From Bartonella birtlesii IBS 325 (lineage in GTDB: Bacteria > Pseudomonadota > Alphaproteobacteria > Rhizobiales > Rhizobiaceae), in assembly GCF_000273375.1 (NCBI RefSeq), contig NZ_CM001557.1, positions 84,388 to 148,387 on the forward strand: DNA of 64,000 nucleotides, written 5' to 3'. Made by a program: the position numbers and the translations under genes. Under the pieces are notes generated by a model. The model was not told the DNA's origin. It made no database searches and saw only the letters and a list, made by a program, of their open reading frames with translations. Below are positions 9,650 to 18,386 of the stretch, in pieces. How positions within the stretch are numbered: position 1 is the stretch's first letter; each line of letters starts with the position of its first letter.

Positions 9650-10494
9650 TACTGAAGAGCCCACATGATTGCTTGTGGTTCATAACCATGACGCTCAAGA
9701 AAAGATTGCAAAGCTTGCTTATCCAACACACCGTTTTGCATATAATCATAACGGTGAATACCACCCATAATATAAAGAACATCGAGACCAAAATGGACAG
9801 CACCTTTGACATCGGTTAAAAGACCATCACCAATAGCCAAAACTTGACTTTTCACCACTCTTCCACGAATTTTTTTTAAATGTTCAAAGGCACATTCATA
9901 AATAGGCGCGTGGGGTTTTCCGGCAACACGCACTTCGCCTCCCAATTGTTGGTAAAGACGCGCCAATGCACCAGCGCACCAAAATTCTTGATTTCCATAA
10001 TGAACAATTACATCGGGATTGGCGCAAATAAAAGGCAAATTCCGCCCACGCATACGCAAAAACATCTCTTTATAGGCAGCTGGTTCTTCATCAAGCTCTT
10101 CAAGAAAGCCACTACAAACCACAACAGAAGCGTCTCGTTCTTCCACCAATTCACAATCCAATCCTTCAAACAACACCAAATCACGTTGTTGACCAATAAA
10201 AAAAACTTTACGCGGGGCAGCACAAATAAGATCACGCGTTACATCTCCTGAAGTAATAATGGCATCATAATAATCACTATGAACATTCATATTTTGTAAC
10301 TGAACAATGACATCTTCCCGCGGTCGGGGTGAATTGGTTAAGAAAATGACATTTTTACCCATCTGTCGAATTTTGTACAGCACTTCCAATGCTGGTTCAA
10401 ATGCATGCACACCATTATGCACAACACCCCACACATCGCAAAAAACAGCTTCGTAATGCGCTATAACAGTCTCAATATGGGTAAGTTCATTCAT
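9649..10494 (-). CDS. HAD-superfamily hydrolase (TIGR01459 type, NagD-like)
   Basis: Motif I Val-Phe-Cys-Asp-Val-Trp-Gly-Val lies near residue 20 (the nucleophile Asp and following Gly are present; the second Asp of the usual DxD is replaced by Trp, as is normal in this subfamily). A Thr-Asn-Ser-Pro-Arg motif II lies near residue 53, and Gly-Asp-Gly-Leu-Leu-Thr-Asp-Val near residue 228 supplies the metal-binding Asp residues. The substrate is probably a small phosphate ester but is not known. The start at 10494 is preceded by AGGTGCAAG. An upstream in-frame ATG at 10527 lacks this. It is the first gene of a two-gene operon with ribF. Confidence 0.88.
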   Translation of the reverse strand: MNELTHIETVIAHYEAVFCDVWGVVHNGVHAFEPALEVLYKIRQMGKNVIFLTNSPRPREDVIVQLQNMNVHSDYYDAIITSGDVTRDLICAAPRKVFFIGQQRDLVLFEGLDCELVEERDASVVVCSGFLEELDEEPAAYKEMFLRMRGRNLPFICANPDVIVHYGNQEFWCAGALARLYQQLGGEVRVAGKPHAPIYECAFEHLKKIRGRVVKSQVLAIGDGLLTDVKGAVHFGLDVLYIMGGIHRYDYMQNGVLDKQALQSFLERHGYEPQAIMWALQ

Positions 10495-11337
10495 CTTGCA
10501 CCTATTTATATTCTTGCCATTTATCAAACTGTTTTTTGCGTTAAAATTTCTTATTAAAAGAGCATTCTTCTATCATCTGCTGTCTCAACACTGTATTTTC
10601 CCCGCACCAAACGAAGCACAGCCTCTAGGAAACCAAGTGCAAAATTCTAAAACACCTCATAGCAAAATGAGGAATTGTACAATCTACCTTCTTCTTATAA
10701 AAACCTTCATTCTCAAAATGACTGTCTACAGTTTTTGCTCCAAAACACTCAAGTTTTTATTTTAACAATCAACGAATAAATAATTGTATAAGAAAACTGC
10801 AAAAAAAGAAAAAGTTCCGCTTTTCTAAAATGCATTTTCTTGAGGAGAAACAGCATATTGAGCCTATAAATTCTGCAACATTGTTTATATAAAATAATAA
10901 CTTTTCAGTAAACGCACCATAGATTATCTAAGAATATTTAAAATTTATTGTTTAAAATAACTTAATGCAGAGATTCTAAATATCTTTTAGAAAAGTTATC
11001 TCTATACTAAAAAATAATATAAAGAATGGTTTTTTCACGTACTTTTATTTTTTTACAATAAAAGAGAAAAGAAATGATAAATACGCCCTTCCCTCTGCTC
11101 CACTTAAGCTCTCTCAAAGAGGAAAAAAATACGAGAAGTATCAGTCATCAATTTTTATGATAAGCAGCAGATTTCTTCTTATGCAGGCTATAACCTCCTT
11201 TTACACCACCAAACCTTGGCTTTTATACCAATAAATTAAAGTAACAGTTGCATATTTTATTTCTGCCATGTAATGAAAAATGCAGTGAGAGACAAACAAA
11301 GCCGTGCCTATTGAATGGAGAAATTAAGGGGGACATA
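10495..11337. other. Intergenic stretch, about 840 bases
   Basis: It lies between two divergent genes and should hold their promoters. A + strand frame at 10496-10765 has no ribosome binding site and is antisense to the HAD start region, so it is not called. Nothing else is visible. Confidence 0.5.
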
Positions 11338-11727
11338 ATGGATGATTTGATCACTCGTCAAGAAATTGAAGAAGAAGTAGAAGAAATAAATTCAGAACCA
11401 GAACGAGAGATTTTACGCCGTATATACAGAAAAAGGCATAACGTACTGCTCTACTCCATTTTTCTTTTTCTCTATACTATTCGTGGACTGGTTAAGCGCA
11501 TACTAAACATCATACAGGGAATAAGTTTTGTTATGCTCGGTATGAGTATTCTAGTATACTGGTTAGAAATGCCGGGACCTAGGACGGTAGAGTTTAGAGG
11601 ACCTTTCATAATCACAACAATTATCTTTATTATTCTATTTTGTTCTTCTGTAGCTCTCAGTTGGTTTTATGACATCCTTTTATTTCGTCTGTCACCACCA
11701 AATATTCGTTTTTTTCTCTCTGATTAA
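11338..11727 (+). CDS. Two-span membrane protein of unknown function, 129 aa
   Basis: The start is fixed by TTAAGGGGGACATAATG, a strong ribosome binding site. The N-terminal 30 residues are strongly acidic (many Glu), followed by an Arg/Lys-rich stretch, then two hydrophobic segments at about residues 58-78 and 88-112. A small inner-membrane protein with a cytoplasmic acidic head is likely. The family is not recognised. A terminator follows at 11765-11810, so it is a single-gene transcript. It borders the Vbh locus and could belong to it, but nothing proves that. Confidence 0.65.
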   Translation: MDDLITRQEIEEEVEEINSEPEREILRRIYRKRHNVLLYSIFLFLYTIRGLVKRILNIIQGISFVMLGMSILVYWLEMPGPRTVEFRGPFIITTIIFIILFCSSVALSWFYDILLFRLSPPNIRFFLSD

Positions 11728-11764
11728 AATTACGCAACAAAGCATACCCTCAACGTACTCATAC

Positions 11765-11810
11765 ACAGCGCGGTTAACAGAAAACGACTTAACCGTGCTG
11801 TTATTTTTCT
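11765..11810 (+). terminator. Rho-independent terminator
   Basis: CAGCGCGGTTAA pairs with TTAACCGTGCTG around an 11-base loop, followed by TTATTTTTCTT. It ends the 11338-11727 transcript and faces the minus-strand nuclease-like gene. Confidence 0.8.
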
Positions 11811-11835
11811 TACTTTTCAATTTTCTTGAAAATCT

Positions 11836-12558
11836 TTAAGGATCAATGGGATTATAGCTTCCATGATCTCTTCTCCATTCTTCTGGCGGTTCAAATTCGC
11901 TAGACCACAATCCCACCTGTGCTTTTTGCGCAACTGATTGTAAGTTTTTATAATCCGCTGGTGAGGGAAAATGATGCTGATCGTTTGTCAATACCATCAT
12001 GCCTTCTGAAAGTCCCAAGCGTGCCAAATCAACCCCATCAACAAAACATTGTGCATAATAAACCTGTTGAACAACACGCGTTTGCCGACAAGTAACATTT
12101 TTATCGATTGTTTTTGTCACAAGCCATGCCGTAACAAAAGCTCCACATGGCCATTTAATTCCATGGCGTGAAGCGAATTGCCGCATTTCACAAGACTCAA
12201 CACCATATAATCGGATATTGCGAATGATTTTTTTTCTCCACCCCTCATCCATGGACGTGATCATTTTAAAAGTAACGCCGCTTGTCACTTGTATAGCACC
12301 AGAATAAACAGGAACATTTTCTTCATAAAACTGTTTTGGCAATGACTCTAAAGGTAAAGGCATTTCTTGTTTGTGATCATACATTTTTAGATCTGATTCT
12401 TGAAACTGTTTTTCCACTGTTTTCTGTATTTTTTGCACAACAGTATTTTGCATAAAATCTGTAGCATTTTGACGAAAATACAAAACAATAAAAATAATAA
12501 TATAAATAAAAATCAGATATTTAAATAATAATCGAAAAGGTTTTCTAAAAAGTATCAT
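11836..12558 (-). CDS. Membrane-anchored thermonuclease-like protein (Vbh-side paralog)
   Basis: An N-terminal hydrophobic segment (about residues 12-30) anchors or exports the protein. The C-terminal half (about residues 85-225) resembles the staphylococcal-nuclease OB fold as found in alphaproteobacterial homologues: Ile-Arg-Leu-Tyr-Gly-Val-Glu-Ser-Cys-Glu, Trp-Pro-Cys-Gly, a central Cys-Arg, Gln-Cys-Phe-Val-Asp-Gly, and Gly-Leu-Trp-Ser-Ser near the end. The usual Asp-Ala-Pro-Glu catalytic block is altered, so nuclease activity is doubtful. A paralog (30969-31709) sits in the same divergent position before the VirB locus. This shared placement suggests co-duplication with the T4SS and a possible periplasmic role tied to it. 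Confidence 0.75.
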   Translation of the reverse strand: MILFRKPFRLLFKYLIFIYIIIFIVLYFRQNATDFMQNTVVQKIQKTVEKQFQESDLKMYDHKQEMPLPLESLPKQFYEENVPVYSGAIQVTSGVTFKMITSMDEGWRKKIIRNIRLYGVESCEMRQFASRHGIKWPCGAFVTAWLVTKTIDKNVTCRQTRVVQQVYYAQCFVDGVDLARLGLSEGMMVLTNDQHHFPSPADYKNLQSVAQKAQVGLWSSEFEPPEEWRRDHGSYNPIDP

Positions 12559-12700
12559 TTTGTATATTATAAAAAATTTTGTCTATTTCATTAAAAAAGA
12601 AAATACTATAACTAAAACAATAGTATTTTTTATTTTTTTATATTATACATTACAGTAAATTAATATTAAGCAATTTATTCTAATATGCGGGGACATTTCG

Positions 12701-13048
12701 ATGTTAAAAACAAACAATCATTTTACGCAGAGTCGTGCTTTATCAAAATTAGCCTTTTCAAACACACAAAAGAAATGGTTAACAACAATCCTTATGTTGT
12801 TCATTGCCTTTATAGCACTAAGCGAACCAGCATTTGCAGAGGGCTTCGGAAAAATTGACGATCTGCTTCAAAAAATAGTCAAAGCCTTAACAGGAACCAT
12901 TGCAAAATCTATTGCCACAATTGCGGTTGCTGGTGTTGGACTTGCATGGATGGCTGGTTATGTTGAAATGCGCAAAGCTTTCTTCGTTTGTGTTGGTATC
13001 GGCATTGTTATGGGTGCAACGCAAATCGTATCAATGCTTTCCAATTAA
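12701..13048 (+). CDS. vbhB2: VirB2-like pilin of the Vbh T4SS
   Basis: 115 aa. A long N-terminal region ends in a hydrophobic signal and Ala-Phe-Ala-Glu cleavage site near residue 47. The mature part has two hydrophobic helices separated by a short polar loop with Met-Arg-Lys, the standard TrbC/VirB2 pilin layout. VirB2 subunits form the extracellular pilus. It is the first gene of the Vbh operon, preceded by a very AT-rich region shared with the divergent nuclease-like gene. The paralog at 32072 has the same layout, with related C-terminal residues (Arg-Lys-Ala-[Ala/Phe]-Phe-Val). Confidence 0.88.
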   Translation: MLKTNNHFTQSRALSKLAFSNTQKKWLTTILMLFIAFIALSEPAFAEGFGKIDDLLQKIVKALTGTIAKSIATIAVAGVGLAWMAGYVEMRKAFFVCVGIGIVMGATQIVSMLSN

Positions 13049-13076
13049 TTTGCTAACCACAACATTTGCAAAAATC

Positions 13077-13403
13077 ATGGAAGAGCGCAATAGGCTAACG
13101 GAAGATACGTTATTTCTTGCCTGCACACGCCCTGCAATGATTGCAGGCGTAACAGTGGAAGCTATGGGATTAAATGCCATGGGAACAATGATATTGTTTA
13201 TTATGGCAGGCAATTTTTTTCTTATAACCTTTGGTGTTACTATACACTTCATCTTCAAGGAAATTCTCAAGCACGACCATAATAAATTTCGTATCCTCCT
13301 AACATGGCAAAAAACACGCCTATTTGCTAGAAACGCGCATCTATGGGGCGGGGCAAGTCTTTCTCCATTACGGTTAGTTCGTAATTATGAGGAACTGCGA
13401 TGA
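13077..13403 (+). CDS. vbhB3: VirB3-like protein of the Vbh T4SS
   Basis: 108 aa. The start at 13077 is chosen because the sequence from there matches the virB3 copy at 32393 (Phe-Leu-Ala-Cys-Thr-Arg-Pro-Ala-Met block followed by two membrane segments). The frame itself is open further upstream without homology. VirB3 is a small inner-membrane protein that works with the VirB4 ATPase during pilus assembly. The last residues overlap the start of vbhB4 in an ATGA junction. Confidence 0.88.
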   Translation: MEERNRLTEDTLFLACTRPAMIAGVTVEAMGLNAMGTMILFIMAGNFFLITFGVTIHFIFKEILKHDHNKFRILLTWQKTRLFARNAHLWGGASLSPLRLVRNYEELR

Positions 13404-15760
13404 AAACAAGAGAGCGCAAGCGTGAACAACAGCCGGAATCCATCATCCCTTACGTGCGCCATGTCAACAAACATGTCATCGCATTGGATTCCCGCGCGCT
13501 CATGATGGTTGTTAAGCTTGAAGGGATTAACTTTGAAACCGCCGATATTATTGATCTCAACGTGCTTCATGAACAATTAAACAACCTGTTTAAGAATATC
13601 GCTGATGAACGCATCGCCCTTTATAGCCATATTATCAGAAAGCGCGAAACAGTCTATCCGGATGGCACTTTTAGATCAGTATTTGCCAAACAATTGGATG
13701 ACAAATACCGTGAACGGATGGTTTCTCAAGAGCTTTATCGCAATGAGCTTTATCTTTCCATCTTGTGGAATCCCCATATTGACAAAGCCGATAAATTAGC
13801 GGAGTTTTTTAAGCGTTTAGGCAAAGCAAAAGCAGAAAAGACAGAAGCTGATGCAGAATCCATTCGCAAACTTGAAGATGTTACCACAGACATTATTCAA
13901 AATTTAGAGCGCTATGGTGCAAAAAGGCTTGGCCTTTATGAACATGAAGGCAATATTTTTTCGCAGCAAAGTGAGTTTATCCACCAATTGGTGGGAGGTC
14001 GTCGTGAACGTATCCCCCTCACATGGGGAACGATAGCATCTTCTGTCTATACAGATCGTCTCATTTTTGGGAAAGAAGTCATAGAAATACGCACCGAGGC
14101 GGGACAGCGTTTTGCGGGCATGTTTGGTTGGAAAGAATATCCAGCAAAAACCAGAGTAGGCATGGCAGATGGTTTGCTGACTCTTCCCTTTGAATTTATT
14201 TTCACCCAATCTTTTGTTTTCAAAAGCAAAAACATTGCCAAGCAGATTATGGGGCGCAAACAAAACCAAATGGTCAATTCCGGAGACCGTGCGGGCTCAC
14301 AAATTATGGAATTGGATGATGCACTTGATGATCTTGAATCCAACCGTTTTGTTTTAGGCGAACATCACTTATCCTTGGCGGTCTTTGCTGATACACCGCA
14401 AGAGCTTGCAGATAATCTTGCCAAGGCGCGTTCTCGTCTTACAGATGGTGGCGCCGTTATTGCACGGGAAGATTTAGGGCTTGCTGCTGCTTGGTGGGCA
14501 CAATTACCTGGCAATTATGCCTATCGCACACGCTCTGGTGCGATAACAAGCCGCAACTATGCAGCCCTTTCTCCATTTCATTCTTTTCCGGTTGGAAAAA
14601 TAGATGGCAATGTGTGGGGACCAGCGGTAGCCTTGATGAAAACCTCTGCCGGCTCACCCTTTTATTTTAACTTTCACTTTGGTGATTTAGGCAATACTTT
14701 TGTGTGTGGACCGTCGGGTTCTGGAAAAACGGTGATTGTCAATTTTCTCTTAGCACAACTTCAAAAGCATGATCCGAATATGGTCTTTTTTGACAAAGAC
14801 CGTGGTGCAGAACTTTTTGTCAGAGCGGGCGGTGGCACCTATATGCCGCTAAAAAATGGCAAGCCGACAGGGATAGCACCGCTAAAAGGCTTAGATTATG
14901 ACAATCCAGCAGATAGAGTGTTTTTACGGCAATGGATTACCAAACTTGTTTCTGCTGAGGGTCAAAAAATTAGTGAATCGGAAAGGCAAGATATTGCTGC
15001 GGCGGTTGACCAACTTGCCCTATTGCCCAAGGAACAACGGACAATTTCTGCCCTACAAATGTTTTTTGACACCACGCATAGAGAAGGCATCTCTGGGCGT
15101 TTAGAGAGATGGTGTAAAGGCAATGCCTTGGGGTGGGTTTTTGACAATCCTGATGATGACATAGGCATTGATGCAAAATTTATCGGTTATGATATGACGG
15201 ACTTTTTGGACAATGAAGAAATTCGTCCTCCCTTAATGATGTATCTTTTTCATAGAATTCTTTCTCTCATTGATGGGCGTCGCATTATCATTGTCATTGA
15301 TGAATTTTGGAAAGCCTTAGAAGATGATTCCTTTAAAGCCTTTGCGCAAGATAGGCTGAAAACAATTCGTAAACAAAATGGCTTGATGTTGTTTGCAACG
15401 CAAAGCCCCAAAGATGCAATCAACTCGACAATTGCCCACACCATTATAGAACAATGCCCAACACAGATTTATTTTCCCAATCAAAAGGGCAATCATGGGG
15501 ATTATGTAGAGGGTTTTAAATTATCAGACAGGGAATTTAACCTGATACAAACAGAATTAAGCCGAGAGTCACGGCGTTTTCTTGTCAAACAAGGTCAAAG
15601 TTCAGTTGTAGCAGAGCTGAATCTACGTGGTTTTGATGATGAAATAGCGATCTTAAGCGGCACCACCAAGAATATTGAACTCCTAGAAACCATTATGGAT
15701 GAAGTTGGTGAATCTCCAGAAAAATGGCTTCCTATTTTTCAAGAAAGGTCAAAACAATGA
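13400..15760 (+). CDS. vbhB4: VirB4 ATPase of the Vbh T4SS
   Basis: 786 aa, normal for VirB4. Walker A Gly-Pro-Ser-Gly-Ser-Gly-Lys-Thr is at residues 437-444, and Walker B Ile-Ile-Ile-Val-Ile-Asp-Glu-Phe-Trp lies near residue 630. The N-terminal CagE/TrbE domain covers about residues 30-400. VirB4 energises pilus biogenesis and substrate transfer at the inner membrane. It is closely similar along its whole length to VirB4 of the second locus (32701), including both ATPase motifs. It overlaps its neighbours on both sides by four bases (ATGA), showing tight operon coupling. Confidence 0.95.
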   Translation: MKTRERKREQQPESIIPYVRHVNKHVIALDSRALMMVVKLEGINFETADIIDLNVLHEQLNNLFKNIADERIALYSHIIRKRETVYPDGTFRSVFAKQLDDKYRERMVSQELYRNELYLSILWNPHIDKADKLAEFFKRLGKAKAEKTEADAESIRKLEDVTTDIIQNLERYGAKRLGLYEHEGNIFSQQSEFIHQLVGGRRERIPLTWGTIASSVYTDRLIFGKEVIEIRTEAGQRFAGMFGWKEYPAKTRVGMADGLLTLPFEFIFTQSFVFKSKNIAKQIMGRKQNQMVNSGDRAGSQIMELDDALDDLESNRFVLGEHHLSLAVFADTPQELADNLAKARSRLTDGGAVIAREDLGLAAAWWAQLPGNYAYRTRSGAITSRNYAALSPFHSFPVGKIDGNVWGPAVALMKTSAGSPFYFNFHFGDLGNTFVCGPSGSGKTVIVNFLLAQLQKHDPNMVFFDKDRGAELFVRAGGGTYMPLKNGKPTGIAPLKGLDYDNPADRVFLRQWITKLVSAEGQKISESERQDIAAAVDQLALLPKEQRTISALQMFFDTTHREGISGRLERWCKGNALGWVFDNPDDDIGIDAKFIGYDMTDFLDNEEIRPPLMMYLFHRILSLIDGRRIIIVIDEFWKALEDDSFKAFAQDRLKTIRKQNGLMLFATQSPKDAINSTIAHTIIEQCPTQIYFPNQKGNHGDYVEGFKLSDREFNLIQTELSRESRRFLVKQGQSSVVAELNLRGFDDEIAILSGTTKNIELLETIMDEVGESPEKWLPIFQERSKQ

Positions 15761-16503
15761 AAAAACTTTTATTGGCAACAGCCATCTATGCAACTTCATT
15801 TGGCTTTCAAACAAATGCCTTCGCACAAATGCCTACATTCGATTTAAAATCTTTTATGCAAGGGGGAAAGCAACTTGACGAATTGAGGAAACAATTCGAA
15901 CAAGGCAAACAACAGCTTGAGCAATTAAAGAGCCAACTCGATCAAGCAAAACAATTATATAACTCCTTAAATGTCAAGCCTGACATCTCGGGATTGAAAG
16001 AAATGTTTAACAAGCAAGGGAGCAGTGGCGCCCTCCCTTCTGATTTTAACCACTTTCAACAATCGATGGGCAGTGGCGGTGGCGGTGGCGGTGGCAGCAA
16101 AAACACGCAAAAATGGCAAGAAGAACTCTTATACAAAGAGCCCTCAGGCGGAGCAGGCTCAAAAGAGGCGGCAGATGCTTTTTACGCACAGGAAGTGAAA
16201 AAAGCACAACAGAACACGATAGGACAAGCGGCAAAAGGCCAAGACGTCTACGAAGAAGCCAGTGAAACACAAAAAAACATTACCAAGCTCCTTGACGAAC
16301 TTGGAAGTACTGAAGATGCGGGTAAAATTCAAGGCATTCAAGCAAAATTAGCAGCGATACAAGCAAAACTCCAAACACAAGTTCTCCAAATGCAAGCCGC
16401 CGCGATGATTCAACAAGCGGAAATTGAAGCTGCTAAAATCCGTCGGCAAGAAGAAATTAAAGCTGAGTATGCAGATTATGCAAAAAAATTAATGGGAGAA
16501 TAA
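15757..16503 (+). CDS. vbhB5: VirB5-like protein of the Vbh T4SS with poly-Gly linker
   Basis: 248 aa. The start at 15757 overlaps the vbhB4 stop (ATGA). A signal peptide ends at Ala-Phe-Ala-Gln near residue 23. Gln/Lys/Leu coiled-coil segments occur at about residues 38-70 and 165-240. Between them is a run of seven glycines encoded by GGTGGC repeats (16075-16098). VirB5 proteins sit at the pilus tip and help contact the target cell. The paralog in the VirB locus is only 148 aa (17-kDa antigen type) and shares mainly the C-terminal helix, so the Vbh protein has an additional N-terminal domain. Confidence 0.82.
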   Translation: MKKLLLATAIYATSFGFQTNAFAQMPTFDLKSFMQGGKQLDELRKQFEQGKQQLEQLKSQLDQAKQLYNSLNVKPDISGLKEMFNKQGSSGALPSDFNHFQQSMGSGGGGGGGSKNTQKWQEELLYKEPSGGAGSKEAADAFYAQEVKKAQQNTIGQAAKGQDVYEEASETQKNITKLLDELGSTEDAGKIQGIQAKLAAIQAKLQTQVLQMQAAAMIQQAEIEAAKIRRQEEIKAEYADYAKKLMGE

Positions 16504-16506
16504 ACC

Positions 16507-16773
16507 ATGAACAAGATCATCATCACCACACTACTGCTTTGCACAGGGCTCATCACAACTGGATGTGAAAAAACCTATAGCGTAGAAGAATTTAAAAAAG
16601 ATAAAAAATTGATGGAAGAAGTATTACTGAAATGTTTGATGTCAGGGGATTTGAATTCGAAAAATTGTAAAAATGCAGAGAAAGCTGAACTTGAAACCCG
16701 TAAAAAATGGGGAGGCTTTGGCTCGACAAATGACGATAAACAAGAATCTGAAAAGAAACAGGACAATAAATAA
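16507..16773 (+). CDS. EexN-type lipoprotein 1 of the Vbh operon
   Basis: 88 aa with lipobox Ile-Thr-Thr-Gly-Cys and the family block Glu-Lys-Thr-Tyr-Ser-Val-Glu-Glu-Phe-Lys-Lys-Asp. It differs from its paralogs by lacking the Trp before the first downstream Cys (Glu-Val-Leu-Leu-Lys-Cys). It lies between vbhB5 and vbhB6, the place occupied by the entry-exclusion gene in pKM101-type transfer operons. The stop overlaps the next copy's ATG (TAATG). Expected role: an inner-membrane lipoprotein limiting uptake from identical donors. In a Bartonella setting this may be a vestige of conjugation or may have a new role. Confidence 0.82.
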   Translation: MNKIIITTLLLCTGLITTGCEKTYSVEEFKKDKKLMEEVLLKCLMSGDLNSKNCKNAEKAELETRKKWGGFGSTNDDKQESEKKQDNK

Positions 16774-17096
16774 TGAATAAAGTTCTCATAACAACATTGC
16801 TACTTTGCACAGGGCTCATCACCGCTGGATGTGAAAAAACCTATAGCGTCGCAGAGTTTAAGAAAGATAAAAAATTGATGGAAGAGTGGAATGCTAAATG
16901 TGGATTCGCAGGGACTTCAAAAAATTGTGAAACCCTAAGATTAGCAGAAGATGAACTTGAGAAAGAATATAAGCAAAACGCTGAAGAAAGAGCTCGTAAA
17001 CGTAGAGAGGAGCGAGAGAAAAAGCAAAAAGAAGAGAAAGCTGAATATGAAAAATGGAACGCTAAACAAAAACAGGATAACAATTTTGACCCATAA
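16773..17096 (+). CDS. EexN-type lipoprotein 2 of the Vbh operon
   Basis: 107 aa, the longest copy. Lipobox Ile-Thr-Ala-Gly-Cys, family block Tyr-Ser-Val-Ala-Glu-Phe-Lys-Lys-Asp, then Trp-Asn-Ala-Lys-Cys and Lys-Asn-Cys. The C-terminal 40 residues are almost entirely Glu, Lys and Arg and should form a charged helix. It is coupled to the preceding copy by a TAATG overlap. The first ~35 codons are nearly identical to those of the copies at 17429 and 18051, indicating recent duplication or gene conversion. Confidence 0.82.
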   Translation: MNKVLITTLLLCTGLITAGCEKTYSVAEFKKDKKLMEEWNAKCGFAGTSKNCETLRLAEDELEKEYKQNAEERARKRREEREKKQKEEKAEYEKWNAKQKQDNNFDP

Positions 17097-17161
17097 ATAA
17101 AACTACGGCCACAACCGGAAATAACCATATTCGCAAAAATTAGACAGAGCGGAGCATCTAA

Positions 17162-17407
17162 ATGGCAATAATAACCAAAGGCGTATTTACTGAAACAGAC
17201 AATATGTTGACGATCCCCCTTACAAATGCAATGGATAGCACCACTACACATCACTATTGCGCTTTAGCTGCTCAACTTAAAAAGCTCTATGCACTTTATA
17301 ATATATTTATGGCAACATTATGTCTGCGCTCTAGATTTATCATCACTGGTTATAAAAAACCAGAACATAGCAGAATTTTAAAATTGTGCTCAAACCTCAA
17401 AAATTGA
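17162..17407 (+). pseudogene. Truncated virB6 copy 1
   Basis: 81 codons. The first part (Thr-Asp-Asn-x-Leu-x-x-Pro-Leu-Thr-Asn-x-Met-Asp) resembles the N-terminus of VirB6 at 18387 ([10 protein letters not shown]). The frame then loses similarity and ends, so the membrane domain is missing. The 3' half is almost identical to that of the second truncated copy (17791-18003). Both therefore descend from one already truncated gene that was duplicated together with an EexN gene. It is probably non-functional, although an expressed small peptide cannot be excluded. Confidence 0.65.
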
Positions 17408-17428
17408 AAGAAAGAAGGGGAATTAATC

Positions 17429-17728
17429 GTGAATAAAGTTCTCGTAACAACATTGCTACTTTGCACAGGACTCATCACCGCTGGGTGTGAAAAAATTCAC
17501 AGTGTAGAGGAATTTAAGAAAGACGAAAAATTACGCAATGAGTGGACACCTAAATGTATGTGGAAAAAACCTTCTAAAACAGAATCTCCTCAAAATTGTG
17601 AAAACTTAGGAAAAGCACTAGACGAACTTAGTGAGGAATCCTTTCAAAACTATCTAAATAAATATCGTAAAAATGACGATAAGAAAAAAACGAAAGAACA
17701 ATCTGAAAAGAAAGAGGACAGTAATTAA
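17429..17728 (+). CDS. EexN-type lipoprotein 3 of the Vbh operon
   Basis: 99 aa starting at GTG with AAGAAGGGGAATT upstream as ribosome binding site. Lipobox Ile-Thr-Ala-Gly-Cys, block His-Ser-Val-Glu-Glu-Phe-Lys-Lys-Asp, Trp-x-x-Lys-Cys and Gln-Asn-Cys, then a Lys/Glu-rich tail. It differs from its neighbours mainly in the mature part, while the signal region is almost identical at DNA level. It is part of the tandem unit [truncated virB6 + EexN]. Confidence 0.8.
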   Translation: MNKVLVTTLLLCTGLITAGCEKIHSVEEFKKDEKLRNEWTPKCMWKKPSKTESPQNCENLGKALDELSEESFQNYLNKYRKNDDKKKTKEQSEKKEDSN

Positions 17729-17790
17729 ATCATAAAAATTTGGCTTCGTATGGAACACGAAACCCATTGATAAGGAGTAGAAAAAAGACA

Positions 17791-18003
17791 ATGGCAGCGT
17801 ATGATATATTTACCAAGATGGACAACGGATTGATGGAGCCCCTTACAAATACAATGAGTGGCGTCATTACACATCTCTATTGCGCTTTATCTTCTCAACT
17901 TAAACACCTTCACGCATTTTATAATATATTTATGGCAAGATTATGTCTGCGCTCTAGATTTATCATCACTGGTTATAAAAAACCAGAACATAGCAGAATT
18001 TAA
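17791..18003 (+). pseudogene. Truncated virB6 copy 2
   Basis: 70 codons from ATGGCAGCG. The N-terminal Lys-Met-Asp-Asn-Gly-Leu-Met-Glu-Pro-Leu-Thr is clearly VirB6-like (compare [10 protein letters not shown] in the full gene at 18387). Similarity fades after about 40 codons, and the rest of the VirB6 membrane domain is absent. The last ~60 bases are nearly identical to copy 1, as is the following spacer. Confidence 0.65.
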
Positions 18004-18050
18004 AGATTGTGCTCAAACCTCAAAACAGAAAGAAAGAAGGGGAAATATCT

Positions 18051-18320
18051 ATGAATAAAGTTCTCATAACAACATTGCTACTTTGCACAGGGCTCATCAC
18101 CGCTGGTTGTGAAAAAACCTATAGCGTCGCAGAATTTAAAAAAGATAAAAAATTGATGGAAGAATGGGTTGTGAAATGTGGAGTCTCAGGTAATTCAAAA
18201 AATTGTGAAAATGCACGATTAGCAGCAGCTGAACTTCGTAAAGAATATTACCATAACCTTGCAAATGAACTTCTTGAAGATAATCAAGAACAAAAAAAAT
18301 CTGAAAAAACAGAAAAATAA
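18051..18320 (+). CDS. EexN-type lipoprotein 4 of the Vbh operon
   Basis: 89 aa. The start at 18051 is supported by AAGAAGGGGAAATATCT and by alignment with its paralogs. The frame is open for 14 more codons upstream without homology. Lipobox Ile-Thr-Ala-Gly-Cys, block Tyr-Ser-Val-Ala-Glu-Phe-Lys-Lys-Asp, Trp-Val-Val-Lys-Cys, Lys-Asn-Cys. The tail resembles the isolated copy at 4872-5147 (Tyr-x-x-Asn-Leu-Ala-x-Glu-Leu-Leu), suggesting that copy was derived from this one or the reverse. Confidence 0.82.
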   Translation: MNKVLITTLLLCTGLITAGCEKTYSVAEFKKDKKLMEEWVVKCGVSGNSKNCENARLAAAELRKEYYHNLANELLEDNQEQKKSEKTEK

Positions 18321-18386
18321 ACTATAGAAAAAAGAGGAAGAGTTTTCCAAGAAATTGGAGCACTACATATTACAAAGGGACTAATA

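Larger units (their letters stand above)
17150..18350 (+). repeat. Tandem unit [truncated virB6 - eexN] x 2
   Basis: Unit A runs from about 17150 to 17728 and unit B from about 17780 to 18320. Near-identical blocks include 17317-17400 against 17946-18030 (CTGCGCTCTAGATTTATCAT and following) and the signal-peptide coding parts of the two EexN genes. The unit order mirrors eexN-virB6, so the array arose from repeated duplication of that pair with loss of most of virB6 in the extra copies. Confidence 0.8.
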
